Below are positions 12,606-21,869 of a stretch of 64,000 nt of DNA, one piece after another. Below the pieces are notes generated by a model, which saw only the letters and a list, made by a program, of their open reading frames with translations, searched no databases and was not told the origin of the DNA. Position 1 is the stretch's first letter; every line of letters begins with the position of its first letter. The DNA is taken from the NCBI GenBank assembly GCA_029204225.1, contig CM055101.1:30718519-30782518 (forward strand), read 5' to 3'. Both the position numbers and the translations under genes were made by a program. This DNA comes from Diphasiastrum complanatum. Taxonomy: Eukaryota > Streptophyta > Lycopodiopsida > Lycopodiales > Lycopodiaceae.

Positions 12606-12833
12606 TCAAAACCTCTCAATATTGTCCTCATGCAAAGAATCATTGTTGTCCTCTTCATCATCTGAGTCGTCGGAATCATGAAAATCAATTCTCGGATTTT
12701 CAATATTTATAAAACTCGAAGATATATGTACATCTTCATCAGATATACTTGTGTTGTCCATATTTAGATCTTCCATTTCATTCTCAACATATGCATTTTC
12801 GAATACATGTCTTGAGCGTGGCTTAATTTGAAC
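12606..12833 (-). pseudogene. CACTA transposase C-terminal acidic tail
   Basis: Immediately left of the hAT-type element the minus strand resumes the transposase frame with VQIKPRSRHVFE, which is how DUF4216 regions end. A long Asp/Glu-rich tail and a stop at 12606 follow. The apparent ATG of this ORF comes from the inserted element's terminal repeat and is not a real start. Confidence 0.7.
12826..12833. repeat. left target-site duplication of hAT-type element
   Basis: ATTTGAAC, identical to 13689-13696 on the other side of the insertion. Confidence 0.88.
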
Positions 12834-12920
12834 CATAGTTGCAGCGAATCTCGATTCGCTGGGTCTGCGATTCGCGGGTCGCGATTCTGCGAATCGTGAT
12901 TCGCGACCTAGAATTCCAAA

Positions 12921-12952
<32 letters not shown>

Positions 12953-13688
12953 GGAAAAATAGCTTATTGTTGAAATTTTTTTAGGGGATCAATGGTCAAA
13001 CCAGCGTTTTGCCTCTCAGAAGTGTAGTAGATGAGGCACAAACAGATCTTATTTTCAGTAGCTATCCGGTTGTCATTTGCTCTGGTTTTCAGTAAATGTT
13101 AATGCTACATTTTGGACTATCAACTGTATGGATGATGATCACTTTTGCAATTGGTTCACTGGAGATGTGAGTGCAATGTACATACAGTTGGGGGCATAAA
13201 TATTGGGCCCTTCTCGGCGCGCATTTGGACCCCATTTTTATTTACAGGGGGGCGGTGGCATTTTTATCTACAATGTCTATACAGCAAGAAGCTCTAGGGG
13301 GTTCGGGGGACAGTAGCCCCCCGGGAAACGGGGGGTTCGGGGGGGCAACGCCCCCCAACGGCGGGGTCCGGGGGCTGTCGGTAGACCCCGGCCCCGACGG
13401 TAAGGCCTCTTCATGATTTGGCCTTCCAACTCCTCGAGTGAAAACACACTTTTTGGTGTTTCGCACCCGAAACAGTCGGCAAACTACACAATCATATTCC
13501 CCTCGATCAGAGCTTTCATCTGATACCCATATTGCCTAAAAAAATTTCAAAAAAAAAAACAATCGATTCTACACGATTATGGGAAAATCTCGAATCGCGA
13601 ATCGGAATCGCGATTCTGAATCGCGAATCGGAATTGCGATTCTGATCGCGATTCTGAATCGCGATTCGGGAATTGCGTTGCAACTATG
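12834..13688. mobile_element. non-autonomous hAT-type element (855 bp)
   Basis: The element is bounded by terminal inverted repeats: left CATAGTTGCAGCG, right CGTTGCAACTATG. Identical 8-bp duplications ATTTGAAC flank it at 12826-12833 and 13689-13696. An 8-bp duplication with short inverted ends is diagnostic of the hAT superfamily. The subterminal regions are made of repeated GAATCGCGATTC-type words in both orientations, as expected for transposase-binding sites. No transposase is encoded. The interior contains a long T tract (about 12925-12952) and a G/C-rich fold-back block. Confidence 0.88.
13298..13402. repeat. G-run/C-run hairpin and quadruplex-prone block
   Basis: Repeated GGGGGTTCGGGGG-like words alternate with CCCCCC runs inside the hAT-type element. 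They can form hairpins (GGGGGGCAACGCCCCCC) and have at least four G-runs suited to a G-quadruplex. Confidence 0.8.
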
Positions 13689-13696
13689 ATTTGAAC
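13689..13696. repeat. right target-site duplication of hAT-type element
   Basis: ATTTGAAC, identical to 12826-12833. Confidence 0.88.
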
Positions 13697-13702
13697 AACA
13701 TA

Positions 13703-14143
13703 TCACCAATCTTTGTTTAGTTGATCTGGTTGAAAAAATACCTGCACATTTAGCAATGTTAGGATTAGATATTTTTTATGCTCACATTTTAATTCACAAT
13801 AAATAGATGTAATGAAAAAGTAGTGTAGATGATTAATATAACATTGATCATAATTGACAAAAAGAAAACAATGACGAGGCAACACCAATGTGTCTGAAAA
13901 GTCCATGCTTAATGTCTTGGTTGAATCGATAGCAAAAAGTCCACTACAATCTTTTTTTACAGTTGCATTTGATCCTCTATAGTTGATTTTGAACCATTTC
14001 ACCTCAAACAACAAATACTTATCCAATTCACCAAAGCACACCTCATATATGGCTTGTATGGTTCTTACATACTCAAGCTCTCCAGAAATTGGACTTTGAT
14101 CTCGAGCACTACTCCGACTTTCTTGATGGAGGGATGCCATCAC
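13703..14143 (-). pseudogene. CACTA transposase fragment, DUF4216-like
   Basis: The segments SARDQSPISGELEYVRTIQAIYE and LLFEVKWFKI correspond to the start of DUF4216 (A-x-D-x-x-P-x-x-G-x-x-x-Y-Y-G, then V-L-F-K-C-x-W-F). The QVFFQPDQ segment near 13725 matches its end. Between them, at about 13737-13870, the sequence is AT-rich, non-conserved and ends in TGTGCAG, so it is probably an intron. A TGA near 13700 breaks the frame just before the site where the hAT-type element sits. Confidence 0.75.
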
Positions 14144-14307
14144 ACCACAATCATAAGTTCATCGTTTCATATCAATTGATTCAATGTGATGATGACGACC
14201 ATATGCCCACATTGCACTATACTTTCAATACTGTCACATGTTGATTATAATTAAAACAATAATCAATCATCGTACAAATTAAAATTGTTCACTTAAAAAA
14301 AATAGAG

Positions 14308-14871
14308 TTATAGACAAACCTTCCAATCACATCCTCTTGCAAATTCCCATTCTGTGTCAGATGTGAATTGTCCCTTTGATCTTGCTTGTTGGAGTGTATC
14401 AACCATCCAGTCTATAGTGCATTGGTTGGGCAATGGCTCAAGATCATGTGAAGGTGTAGCTTGACCTCTACGCCTATTGTGTTGGTGTCGATTTCTAGTC
14501 AATACCCTCTTTTTTTTTTCTTCATATAATTCCAACCATTTATCCATTACTCCTGAATTATATAGCATGAAGGTTGAAATTTTTTCTCTCAAAATAGGTG
14601 TCATTTTTTGAAGACTACTCATACCTTGAGGTTTTTCACCTTTCACCTCATTGCTTTCCTCATCATGCCATAGTCGTGGAGCAAATGGATCTATTTGAAA
14701 CAAAACTTCGGTAACATAAAATAGAGATTCTTGCACTAACCATCCCTCTGACATGCTTCCCTCTGGCCTTGTCTTCTGACGCACAAAATCTTTCAACACT
14801 GCCACCTGTAGAGCATTTGTTGGATGCAGCAGAGAATGTGTGTTTCCAGGGAGGTGTTGAAAAATTCCCAC
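14308..14871 (-). pseudogene. CACTA transposase fragment, DUF4218-like
   Basis: The stretch LQVAVLKDFVRQKTRPEGS followed by SEGWLVQESL closely matches the signature of the DUF4218 domain of TNP2 transposases (K-x-F/Y-V-R-N-K-x-R-P-E-G-S, then E-G-Y-x-x-E-E). It is followed by a region ending TDTEWEFARGCDW, corresponding to the linker before DUF4216. The first 20 or so residues of the open frame (before about 14815) belong to the neighbouring methyltransferase fragment read on the wrong strand. The frame continues into an intron near 14320. Confidence 0.8.
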
Positions 14872-15600
14872 ATTTCATTCATTTTTTGGTGGAGATGTGT
14901 TGTAAGTCAGGCGGGGCGTTAGTAGACCACTTCATGGGATGTGGTGGTTCATTGTACGCAGCTGCTAGCACAAACATGCACTGTATTGCAATGGAGAAGG
15001 ACAAACATTTGCTGGAGTTGGCTTCCAGGAGATATGGTGAGGGCATTTTGTGATCCAATTGTTGCTTTCTACTTTGTTGTCTCGCTTCACATTTCTAACA
15101 TCCTTTATTATTTTTCAGCTACTTTGCTATAGCTTGCCAATGTGTTTATACAAATGATGTTGTGGTTCGTTTGGGGAGTCTTCATTTGTCCTGTTAAGAG
15201 AGCATCAAGTTGGACTATGCTGTTTTGTTTCATGTTACGAACTACTTTACAATTGTTTAAATAGCTTAATGTTCATATTCATTGCATTGAGTTACTCAAA
15301 CAGAGACCCCAATGGCTTCATCCCATACATACGACGTAGAAGCAGGGGCGGAGGATGAGGCACAAATCAATGACTGGGACATAGAAGAGTTCCAAGGATG
15401 GTAATAACATATTTATTGTATGATATTTAAAGATGTTGCAGGATAACGCAATGCATCGCTACTTTAATAATAGGAAATTGCCTATTTATGCACAGTCCTT
15501 AGCCAGAGAGATGGAGCATTCGTATGACACGGTTCGTGTCGAGAAATCAAGGAAGCATCCAAGATTGTTGTTTGTTGACGACGAGTGTGTGAAGGATTGA
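14793..15600 (+). pseudogene. DNA N4/N6-methyltransferase-like gene, C-terminal exons
   Basis: Exon A (about 14793-15036) encodes VEKFPHFIHFLVEMCC, then GGALVDHFMGCGGSLYAA, then HCIAMEKDKHLLELASRR. That is the FxGxG S-adenosylmethionine-binding motif I followed by the E-K-D acidic loop. In beta-class N4-cytosine/N6-adenine DNA methylases this block lies at the C-terminus, after the catalytic DPPY/SPPY. A donor at 15036/15037 (ATG|GTGAGG) joins in phase to exon B (15304-15404, acceptor AAACAG), which adds an acidic tail ending IEEFQGW and a stop. A further coding-looking stretch (15442-15600, start DNAMHRYF, after TTGCAG) is in another frame. The catalytic part is absent because the left side is replaced by CACTA sequence, so this is a fragment. 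Confidence 0.6.
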
Positions 15601-15604
15601 GTTA

Positions 15605-16130
15605 GATAGCACATTTTTCAAACAATTGTTTTTGTGTTCTATCATTTTTTTAAAAGTGATTTATTGAACCGGTAGTAGCCGATGAATCTAGAAGTCATGT
15701 ATTTTTTGAGAAATGGATATTCGGTTTTGAATATAAAGTTTGGTTTGGTATCTATTGTAATGAAGGCTTAGTTATAAAAGGCATTAATATGGATAGTGTA
15801 GTCTTGGACATGTTCTTTGCGTCGTTTTAGTATTCTCTTGGGAAATGATTTTGGTATTCGAATGTTTCTCTTTTATGCTCTGTGGGCTTTGACCGAGGTT
15901 GAAACTCTGTTCCATTTTCATGAGACTGTGTTATCTTTTCAAAAAAGTTACATCACAGCACTGTTCCATTTACTTGATACATCACCACTCTCATTTAAAC
16001 GCTCCACCCTACACCATAGTATCACAATCCAGCTCCGTACGAGGGTCTTGCATAAGGGAAACATATTGCTTGCATTCCTCCAAAGCAAAATGTTATAGAA
16101 AAGTGTAGCCTAAGAGCCTCGCAATCGGAG
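15605..16130. other. no gene seen
   Basis: AT-rich sequence between the methyltransferase fragment and the start of copia homology. No motif was recognised. Confidence 0.5.
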
Positions 16131-17343
16131 TGCTAGAACTAAGTTTATAACTCCATTTGTTGGATTATAAATCTAATTTGAGTGAAACACTACAAAAGAG
16201 ACGTTTGTGAGTTTCTAGAGTCAATCAAATCAATTTCTCGTTTGTGGAAATCACTAGTAAGATGAAATCTATTGGAGCTTACCTTCTAGAAGCTAGTGAG
16301 AGATTGAATTCTACAAATTATGCTATTTGGAAGGTTAGGATGGAGTCACTAATGGTGCTCCAAGATTTTTATAAATTTTTGATTGAAGATGAAGATGAAC
16401 CTCTAGGTGCACAAGAGTTGATCAGATACAAGAAAAGATCTAGACTAGTACTTCATTGTGTGAAGATGAATGTAAGTAATGATCTTTTGAGAGAAGTATC
16501 ATCTTGTACTAGTGCTAAAGAGGCTTGGGATTATTTGAAATCAATCTATGAAACAAGCCACACTTCTCCTCATGCTTAGAAACCAAATATTGCACAACAT
16601 GAGAAGAAGTGAGGAGAGTGCACAAGACTATGTGCTTAGAATCAAGTCTCTAAATAAGGAGTTGGCTTCCATTGGAGAGAAGATTCATGATGGAGATCTT
16701 GTACAAGTGATTTTCAATGGCTTAGGAGATGAGTTCTCCAATTTGGTTCAAAGTTTTGCCATCCAAGACACTTGCCATCTATTGATAAGCTCCATAGGTG
16801 CTTGTGCCGAAAGAGTGTAGGATGCTCCATGCAAAAGCAAGGATGGATTCCTTATCATTGCAAGAAGGAGATGAGAGAGTAAATTTATCATTCAAGGGCA
16901 AGAAGAAGACAAATGGATCTAAGAAGGATCAAGAAAAGGAGGCCAAGGAGGAGGATCAAGCATCAAGTTCAAGGGAAAGAGACAAGTCAAAGCTAAAATG
17001 CTTCTTTTGTGAAAAGAAAGGGCATTTTGCATCCGAGTGCTACAAGAGGCAAAGAGCACAAGAGGAAGAGGACAAACAAGGAAACCATGCACATGAAGAG
17101 GAGGAGGATGAAGGAGATTTATTCTTGATGGCATCTACATCCTCACCAACAAGCAATGGCAATTCAAGAGACACTTGGTGGATTGATAGTGGGGCTAGCC
17201 CCCAAATGTCTTGTGAAAAGGACTTTTTCTGCCAAACTTGGCATTTTGCATTGATGAACAACATACTTGCATGGTACAATATTTGTAGCAAGCCTAAAGT
17301 CAAGATGGATTGTTTTTCCATTTCAACACTCTTTGTAGATTGA
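16130..17343 (+). mobile_element. truncated copia copy (same family as the 22-28 kb element)
   Basis: From about 16130 the leader (TTGGATTA..., GAGTGAAACACT) and gag match the complete element at 22.1-28.0 kb. Three open stretches (16244-16579, 16548-16820, 16798-17343) give gag in shifted frames. They include IGAYLLEASERLNSTNYAIWK at the N-terminus, the zinc knuckle CFFCEKKGHFASEC and the protease box WWIDSGAS. Homology stops just after the protease box at about 17215. The rest of pol and a forward 3' LTR are absent. At least two frameshifts separate the pieces. Confidence 0.85.
16244..17343 (+). pseudogene. copia gag and protease start, frameshifted
   Basis: A UBN2-type gag domain (N-terminal ~190 residues), a Lys/Glu-rich linker, a CCHC zinc knuckle (C-x2-C-x4-H-x4-C) and the aspartic protease D-S-G triad. 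Frames change near 16560 and 16790. The last 40 or so residues of the final frame no longer match the family. Confidence 0.8.
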
Positions 17344-17419
17344 TAATAATGAGCAGATACAATTGGAATGGAGATGACATAGCTAGTAGACATTTTGACT
17401 ATCTCTTTGCTATGATGAG

Positions 17420-17600
17420 CATGTGAAACTACTGTACTTTAGGAACATAAATGGATCTACAAAAGATCCACAAGAGTGATTGGATGCTTGCTTAACAATC
17501 TATCAAAAAACTAGACACAAAAAAATTGATCTAGATTGGCAATTTGACAAACAACAAGCATTAACAATCAAAAGCATTGATTAACATTGAAATCCGAGAC
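17420..17600 (-). repeat. copia LTR end in inverted orientation
   Basis: The stretch from TGTGAAAC/ACTGTACTT through ATAAATGGATC, GATCCACAAG, TGCTTGCTTAACAATCTATC and CCACACGTGTG is the reverse complement of the 3' part of the LTR at 22120-22720. It directly follows a plus-strand gag fragment of the same family, so two copies meet head-on or one copy has been rearranged. Confidence 0.75.
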
Positions 17601-18150
17601 CACACGTGTGCAAAAACACACTGATGCACGCACTAAATGTCATTTGGTATTGTGCACCCACTGTCCTTAAATACCAAGCTTACTAGGGACACCCTTAATT
17701 AGTATTAAGGCTAGGGTTTAGGGCTAGGGCACATGGTGTGTGGGGCAGGTGGGTGGCACACTCACAGGTGGCAAGGGTCCGCATGGGCATGGGGCAGCGC
17801 GGCACGGGCTAGGGCAAGGGTATTTTTGGGCAGTGGGGGGAGGCATGGTGTGCATGACGAGCATGGGCGGGCATGGACACGAGGCAACGGCGGGCTTGGA
17901 CAACGGGGGGGGGGGGGGGGGGGGGGGTGGTACGACGGGCACGGGAGTGGGCAAAACTATTCAAAAGAGAATCTTGAGGCATGACACACCTCAATCGCAT
18001 TGTGATTTCAATGAAAACTGACAAAGCAAGTGAATTTTTTTACCTTCATATCTACTTGCATAGTTTTCATCATAGCATCGGTAGGATCTGCTCCCAACAA
18101 GTGAGTTACCCCTATTTACTTTTCTCTTATTCTTGTTATGTTATGTTCTT
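17600..18150. other. G-rich low-complexity stretch
   Basis: Includes a 23-base G run (17905-17927) in GC-rich sequence (17.72-17.96 kb). The Gly- or Pro-rich open frames it creates on both strands are artefacts of composition. Confidence 0.6.
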
Positions 18151-18159
18151 AACCCATGC

Positions 18160-18646
18160 CATGCATAGTTGTCCATGCTCAGCATAGAATCATGTTCGCA
18201 GCATAGCCTTCTATGCTCAACATAGAAGTCTATGCTAAGCATAGAAGACCAGAGAAGTCTATGCTCAGCATAAAAGTCTAAGCTCAACACAGAAATCTAT
18301 GCTCAACATAGAAGTCTATGCTTAGCATAAAATTCTATGCCTTGCATAGAAGTGTGTTGTCAACATAGGAGTCTACGCTCAACATTGACTCTCGAGGCTC
18401 GTTGTAGACTCATGTTTGGGATGGAAGTCGATGCTGAGCATTGGTAGAAACAAAAACAAAAAGAAGATTTCAAAATTTTTTTCATGAAAATTGTACCACA
18501 TAGACTTCTATGCCAAAGCATAGAAGTTCAAGTCAAGACTCAAGGTCTATGCTAAGCATATAAGTCTGTGCTATGCATAGACTTCTATGCTCAACATAGA
18601 CCATCGAAACTCGGTTGGACTTCTATGCTTAGCATAGAAGACTTAT
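18160..18646. repeat. palindromic short-period repeat (TCTATGCTNAGCATAGA)
   Basis: More than fifteen degenerate copies of a 17-19-base palindrome of the type TTCTATGCTCAGCATAGAAG. They lie in two clusters (18160-18400 and 18505-18646). A single copy occurs again near 20890-20915. Each unit is self-complementary. Confidence 0.85.
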
Positions 18647-18649
18647 AAG

Positions 18650-19330
18650 AAATTATTTTTTAACTGAATTACTTAAAAAATCATGAATTTTTCTTAAAAA
18701 AATTGAAATTATTAATGAGTTTGTTGTCAAAAAACAATTTTTTTTCTAATTTTGTATGATTTTCTTCTTTTTGCAGCCTTTTTAATATATTTCATCTTGA
18801 ATATTGATCATGTCAAAAGTCACTTTTAATTTTTTTTGGAAAACCAAGAGATGTTCTAATAAGATAAGAGCAAGTTTATGTTTTATGTTACTAAGGGATT
18901 ACATGATACTTGCCCCAAAGAGCTATTTATCTGGGTAGCAAAAAAAACAAGAAAAGGTGACACAATGTTTATGTTGAAGGGAGAGTCCTTGAGGATCAGC
19001 CAGATGATGTGGAGCAAGATAAAATGTGCAGAATTTTTATTAAGAAAATAAGAATGTTGTGGCTGCTTTGGGTGTGGAAAAGGACCCAGTTTAATTCTAG
19101 AAGTTCTAAGGCTGTTGCTTTGGCAAAAGGTAAAGGGCAATCCTCGAGCGATTCTTCCAACAAATCCCTTACACCTTCAGCAGAGACAACTAGACCTAAT
19201 CCAACATTAGCCTCCAAAAAAAACATTTGTCCTTTCTAGTAAAGTTGCACCAGAGGCCGAGCCAGGAATTAGAAGTTGTCCTAAACAAACAGTAAAAAGA
19301 CACAGAGTTGTCCAATCTGAAGAATAAAAA
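18650..19330. other. AT-rich spacer with weak coding look
   Basis: Contains a possible 5' exon on the plus strand near 18960-19240 (basic, Ser-rich), which may belong to the ParB-like gene that follows. No clear motif. Confidence 0.3.
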
Positions 19331-20600
19331 ATGAAGAATGAAGAATATGCTTATAATCTCCCTGGGTCCTCCATCAATCCCCTTGGAAGCTCTTATGAAA
19401 TTTCAAAAATACATGACCAAATTCATTTAACTAAGAAAATAAGAGAAACTACTATAATACTAGATATTGACCAATGTCATAGACCCCCAATTGATCTAGT
19501 AATTGGAAAAAGGCCAATAGAAGTCTGTGAATCCAGTGAGACGCATGTACATAATTTAAAAATTAAATTTAAAGATCATACTCTAAGCAATAGTTACTCT
19601 ATTTGTTGTTCTAGTTGATTCTAGCGAGTGTCCCTCTATAGATAGCTTTGATTTTGCTGCTCTAGATTTTTTTGTCCTCGGTGGTATCTATAGCTTACAA
19701 GCTCGTAAGTAGATTGCCAAAGAATAACCATCACACATACCCTCCTTTCATAGTGTCTCGACTGTTGCATTTGCTGGATTGACTGTCGATGAAAAAAAGC
19801 TCCTCACTTGGAACCACAACATTGACCAGGACTATAGAATGAAAATGACGGTCATCCAAAGAATTCGATTCTTTCACAAAGAGGATTTGAGGTGTGTAAA
19901 TGATGGAGAAGTCAAAATACTGGAGTTAAAAGCACTATGTGCTCAAGAGACTGCCTTGTCTTTCGATTTAAAGGATCATGCACAAATTTTAACGAAATAT
20001 GACAATTTTTTTCAGCTTGCATTTTGAAGTGGTCAAACATTTTACATATCTAAGCATTGCATAGTTTTCCTCTGTTTAAAGGATTTAAAATGAATGATTT
20101 GTTATTTTATTTTCATATTTTGTTCATTGTTTCAGTTTTGGTCTCTTGTTGACAAAATATTTGATAAATGGGAGAAGTTTGAAATTAAGGGCCAACTTGT
20201 TCAAGGTGCTTCAAAGTCCAAGAAAAAAACTAGCGCTGGCTCTCAAAGCGTGAAGCCCATTGCAACTGATATGGGTATGTCAGAAGGAAAAAATATACAG
20301 GGAATCAGCTCAATTGAGCTAATTGTAAGTGTTCTAGCGAGAGTTGCTGATGGTCAACTGTCTTTAGCTAAGATGGGCAAAGAATTCCAAAGGTAGAAAA
20401 TATTATATACTTACTAAAATAAATTTGTGTGAAATCTAACAATTAAAACACATTTTATTGATTTGATATTAACAATCAACATTTTATTTTCAGACACAAA
20501 TTATTATGAAAGTCCAAGAAGCCCTTGTCACAGGGTTAAACTACAAGGATTTTGATGAGTGACAAAGGGTCTTTTCCTTGAGTTCAAGGAATGAGACTAT
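19331..20600 (+). pseudogene. ParB-like domain gene fragment, multi-exon
   Basis: Four plus-strand coding-like blocks. 19331-19618 holds KRPIEV, then SSETHVHNLKIKF, and continues after a frame change into VDSSECPS and FFVLGGIYSLQARK. 19779-20027 begins GLTVDEKKLLTWNHN and continues KMTVIQRIRFFHKE. 20142-20396 contains LARVADGQLSLAKMGKEFQR after an Asp-Lys-Trp-Glu segment. About 20493-20560 has KVQEALVTGLNY. The order set-point strand, G-G-x-H/Y-x-x-x-A, then G-L-T-x-x-E, then H-N matches ParB/Srx-fold N-terminal domains (V-x-G-x-H-R, then L-T-x-x-E-x-A). Stops and a frame change show decay. A TGA near 20561 may be a mutated codon. No methylase motif follows downstream. The assignment is by motif order only. 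Confidence 0.4.
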
Positions 20601-21250
20601 TAGCCCATTTTTTATTCTTTTTAGAGATATGGTGCGTTTTTAACCATGCTAATAAGCATAGAGTCAATGTTTTAAAGAGATGCCTTTACAAATTCCTAGC
20701 TATATATTACCATTCATTTTCATGCTAAAGCAAAGGCTTTCATTCTAGCTTGGCAATCAGCAAGTGTCTAGAAAGCTTTGTTAGAAGTTTGTAATGTTGG
20801 CATAGAAAATCTTGTTTGGTAAGTTTCTATTACATCAAAATGATTTTTAAAATGTTTCAAGCTAATATTGCTTTGTAATATGTTTTTTATATGTTCTATG
20901 CCTAGCATAGAGATCTATGCTATGGAACTATACTCAAATTTTATATTTTAGATGCATTATCTCTTAAAGTTTTATTTGAACTAAAAATGCATTGTGAAAG
21001 AATTCTATTTACTTAATTTTATTACAAATTTTAGTACTGTTCTATTTTAAGCATAGAAATTTGTTTTTAAAATTCTTAATATTTTAACTAAATCTTATAT
21101 TACAAATCTTTTGTGCTAGGATTTATAATATTTGATCTCTTTCAATCAGAAAACAACATATGATGGCTAGCATGTTTTCAGGTAAAAAAGACTATTATTC
21201 ATATGCCATTTCTTTTGTTAACATTAACTGTTTTGCATAAATAAGAACTT

Positions 21251-21831
21251 ATGATTCCATATATTGGATATCTTATCAAAGAGGACCACAATGTTCTTTC
21301 TTGGATTTTTAGCAGAACAAGCCATCCAGATATCATAAAGGATCATATGAATGGTACAACACTTAGTGTTTCTAAAAGAGGTGATTTTTTTTATGGAATG
21401 GCATTTAGCTGGAGACTTGAAGACATTGAAAAGTATGTTCAATGTATCTCATGGAGCAAACTCGAAACATCCATGTCTATACTGTATGGAATCATCAAAA
21501 GACATTTCAAGGAGCATAGGACTTTCAAGAGATATTGAAGATCCCAACTTGAAACCAGTACTACCAATTCCTCTAGAGAATGTTCATATTTGCATGCTTC
21601 ATGATCATAGAGAAATTAATATACCTTCATATTTTGTTTGCATGGAATACTAAGCCAGGTCATCATCAAAACAAGCAATAGCTCAATTAGAGGAAGTGTT
21701 GTCAAAAGCGGGTCTTCATAAAGGACATGTTAAAATACAAAAAGATGAAATGCTTTCGGGAAAAGCAGGAAACATACCTAGTAAACCAAGCATAGGAGGA
21801 GCCAAAGCTTGTCAATTTTTTAAAAGTTGAC
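21251..21831 (+). pseudogene. unclassified repeat-borne ORF with HPCLYC motif
   Basis: Two overlapping frames. The frame from about 21351 gives FMEWHLAGDLKTLKSMF, HGANSKHPCLYCMESSKD and PLENVHICMLH. It continues after a TAA (21651-21653) with LEEVLSKAGLHKGHV and GNIPSKPSIGGAKACQFF. The G-A-N-S-x-x-P-C-x-Y-C pattern is seen in proteins of uncharacterised transposon-like families (gD-x-K/W-f-L-..-G-..-h-P-C-x-W-C). I cannot name the family. The same repeat's 3' part recurs at 45.3-45.6 kb. Confidence 0.4.
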
Positions 21832-21869
21832 AAGGATCCAATACTTGATTTGGAAAGATTTAAAAATCC

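Larger units (their letters stand above)
12606..14871 (-). mobile_element. CACTA (En/Spm) transposon remnant, C-terminal half of transposase
   Basis: Minus-strand pieces of a TNP2-type transposase, in order: DUF4218-like (14871-14308), DUF4216-like (14143-13703) and an acidic tail (12833-12606). Introns separate the first two pieces. An 855-bp hAT-type insertion separates the second from the third. The N-terminal catalytic half is missing: homology ends near 14800-14815, where it meets a methyltransferase gene fragment on the opposite strand. No CACTA terminal repeat was found, so the outer borders are unknown. Confidence 0.75.

Noticed and set aside
14793-15600. Bacterial contamination as the source of the methylase fragment
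   Set aside because: An in-phase GT-AG intron and flanking plant transposon sequence argue against it.
17724-18024. Gly-rich and Pro-rich ORFs on both strands
   Set aside because: Created by the 23-base G run and GC-rich surroundings.
18160-18646. CRISPR-like array
   Set aside because: Units are degenerate, spacing is irregular and there are no unique spacers; this is a eukaryotic nuclear sequence.
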